From contig JAFANO010000693.1 in the NCBI GenBank assembly GCA_019232645.1, forward strand, positions 1 to 8,935: a stretch of DNA of 8,935 nt. The letters run 5' to 3'. Below, one piece after another: positions 7,577-8,935 of the stretch (position 1 is the first letter of the stretch; the number at the start of each line of letters is the position of its first letter). Origin of the DNA: Planctomycetaceae bacterium. GTDB lineage: Bacteria; Planctomycetota; Planctomycetia; Isosphaerales; Isosphaeraceae. The notes below the pieces were generated by a model. It did not search any database. It had not been told where the DNA came from and saw nothing but the letters and a program-made list of their open reading frames with translations. A program made the translations under genes and the position numbers.

Positions 7577-8935
7577 ATGAAACGATATTCTCTCCATATC
7601 GAGCACCTCGAGACGCGATCCTTGCTGGCAAGCGGCGTCTCGGGCGCTGTGCCGCCGCCGTCCCTGACGCTCCAGATCACCCCGTCCTCCGACCCCGCGC
7701 ACGACGGCGTGGTCTTCCAGAACCGGTTGAGTGTCAGCGGCGAGACCACCCCCAGGGCGATCGTCCAGCTCGCCCCCTCGTCCGACCGCCGATTCTCGCT
7801 CCGGACGAGGGCCGACGCGGCCGGCCATTTCCAGTTCACCCTCAAGGTCCCGGATGGCCAGACGACGATCACGGCCCGCGCAATCGTCCCCACCGGCCAG
7901 CAAGCGACGGCCAGCCTGAACGTCACGTGCGGCAACTCGGTCATCAACTGGAACGCCGCGGCGCTGCAGGCGATCCGGGTCGACAATACGCCCCCTCCCC
8001 AGGCGGCTCGCAACCTGGCGATGGTCCAGGCGGCGGTCTTCGACGCCGTGAATGCGATCGTCCCAACGGCCGAGGAATACCATGCCACGCTGACGGCCCG
8101 CTCGGGGTCCTCGATCGACGCGGCGGTCGCCCAGGCGGCGCACGACGTCCTGATGTCCCTCTATCCCAGGCAGGCCTCCACCTTCGACGCCGAGCTGGCG
8201 GCCTCGCTGGCCAGGCCGATCCCCGGCCCATCCCTGAAACAAGGGATCGCGGTGGGCCGTTCGGCTGCCCAGCAGATCCTCGCCTGGCGCAGCAATGATG
8301 GTGCCAACGCGAACAGACCGTACACCCCGGGGACGGCTCCAGGTCAATGGCGACCGACGCCCCCCGGCTTTCTGCCGGCCCTCGACCCGCAATGGCCCGA
8401 CGTGACCCCGTTCGCGATGATCACCGGATCGCAGTTCCGTCCCGGCCCCCCCCCGGCGTTGGGCAGCCCCGATTACAACGCGGCGGTCAGCCAGGTCGAG
8501 AGCCTCGGCGGCGTCGACAGCACGACCCGCACGCCCGACCAGACGCAGATCGCCCTGTTCTGGTCCGATGGCGCGGGCACCGACACACCCCCCGGCCACT
8601 GGAACGCCATCGCCGAGCAGGTGGCGATGCAGGAGAAAGACTCGGTGGCGCGGGATGCCCGCCTCTTCGCCCAGCTCGACATCGCCTTGGCCGACGCGGG
8701 CATCGCCGCTTGGGATGCCAAGTATGCATACAACTTCTGGCGGCCGATCACGGTCATCCAGCAGACCGACCCGACCTGGAAACCTCTGATCACCACGCCG
8801 AACTTCCCCTCGTACGTCTCGGGCCACAGCACGTTCAGCGGCGCGGCGGAGGTGGTCTTGAGCTCCTTCTTCGGTCCGAACGTCACCTTCTCGGCCACCT
8901 CGGACGGGCTGCCCGGCGTGACCCGCACGTTCACC
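7577..8935 (+). CDS. Vanadium-dependent haloperoxidase / PAP2-like protein with N-terminal Ig-like domain (3' end cut by window)
   Basis: The frame is open from the ATG at 7577 to the right edge, 453 codons. Residues 1-19 carry LEHLETRSLLA, resembling the planctomycete LEPR-XLL N-terminal motif of large surface or secreted proteins; there is no classical hydrophobic signal peptide. Residues about 28-115 look like a bacterial Ig-like beta-sandwich (LSVSGETTPRAIVQL, then ADAAGHFQFTLKVPDGQTTITARA). From about 121 the sequence is haloperoxidase-like: VINWNAAALQAIR, then ARNLAMVQAAVFDAVNAI, then FWSDGAGTDTPPGHWN. The vanadate-site motif K-x6-RP is intact (Lys382, Arg389, Pro390), followed by the SGH motif with His417 in PSYVSGHSTFSG. 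The last expected motif, SRxxxGxH, would fall just past the edge. Such enzymes oxidise halides with hydrogen peroxide; the same fold also serves acid phosphatases, so activity is not certain. An in-frame TAA at 7568 rules out an upstream start. There is no clear RBS. Confidence 0.88.
   Translation, partial: MKRYSLHIEHLETRSLLASGVSGAVPPPSLTLQITPSSDPAHDGVVFQNRLSVSGETTPRAIVQLAPSSDRRFSLRTRADAAGHFQFTLKVPDGQTTITARAIVPTGQQATASLNVTCGNSVINWNAAALQAIRVDNTPPPQAARNLAMVQAAVFDAVNAIVPTAEEYHATLTARSGSSIDAAVAQAAHDVLMSLYPRQASTFDAELAASLARPIPGPSLKQGIAVGRSAAQQILAWRSNDGANANRPYTPGTAPGQWRPTPPGFLPALDPQWPDVTPFAMITGSQFRPGPPPALGSPDYNAAVSQVESLGGVDSTTRTPDQTQIALFWSDGAGTDTPPGHWNAIAEQVAMQEKDSVARDARLFAQLDIALADAGIAAWDAKYAYNFWRPITVIQQTDPTWKPLITTPNFPSYVSGHSTFSGAAEVVLSSFFGPNVTFSATSDGLPGVTRTFT

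Noticed and set aside
7493..8827. 444-codon minus-strand frame opposite the haloperoxidase-like gene
   Set aside because: It is Arg/Gly/Asp-rich without recognisable motifs and would overlap the exporter start region. The + strand frame matches a known family throughout.
1..8935. tRNA/rRNA genes, CRISPR repeats, transposase genes or prophage genes
   Set aside because: No repeat-spacer pattern, tRNA-like cloverleaf, transposase motif or terminal inverted repeats flanking a coding unit was seen on reading both strands.

Overview
The window is about two-thirds G+C and carries six protein genes on both strands, with no RNA gene, IS element, CRISPR array or origin that I can see. It looks like a planctomycete chromosome, probably Isosphaeraceae or a close relative. 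The grounds are the GC-rich codon use, the mix of protein families, and the secreted-type protein at the right edge, which starts with a LEHLETRSLL motif resembling the planctomycete 'LEPR-XLL' N-terminal signature. The taxonomy is an inference; no marker gene is present.

Layout, left to right. (1) Positions 1-944, + strand: the C-terminal part of a POT/PTR-family proton-coupled peptide transporter, cut by the left edge. (2) 1078-3126, +: an exported S9-family serine peptidase (beta-propeller plus alpha/beta-hydrolase). (3) 3123-3485, +: a small DUF983 zinc-ribbon membrane protein whose ATG overlaps the peptidase stop codon. (4) 3486-3652: a convergent intergenic gap holding a sharply AT-rich island and a perfect 12-bp-stem hairpin. 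(5) 3653-5800, - strand: a complete polyphosphate kinase, ppk1. (6) 5801-6079: a 279-bp gap upstream of ppk1. (7) 6080-7477, -: a 12-TM major facilitator superfamily exporter. (8) 7478-7576: a divergent promoter region, AT-rich on its right side, with a 12-bp palindrome almost touching the next start codon. (9) 7577 to the right edge, +: the first 453 codons of a vanadium-haloperoxidase/PAP2-like protein with an Ig-like domain in front.

How the genes may work together: the S9 peptidase has a signal peptide and would release short peptides outside the cytoplasm. The POT transporter just upstream is the kind of carrier that imports di- and tripeptides, so the left third could be a peptide-scavenging unit. 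ppk1 appears to be a stand-alone metabolic gene. The MFS exporter and the haloperoxidase-like gene are divergent and share about 100 bp of upstream DNA, so they could be co-regulated, but nothing in the proteins proves a shared pathway.

Overall this is an ordinary stretch of core and accessory chromosome. I do not see an undescribed defence, mobile or biosynthetic system. The parts worth a second look are the haloperoxidase-like protein, the palindrome at its start codon, and the AT-rich hairpin between the convergent genes.
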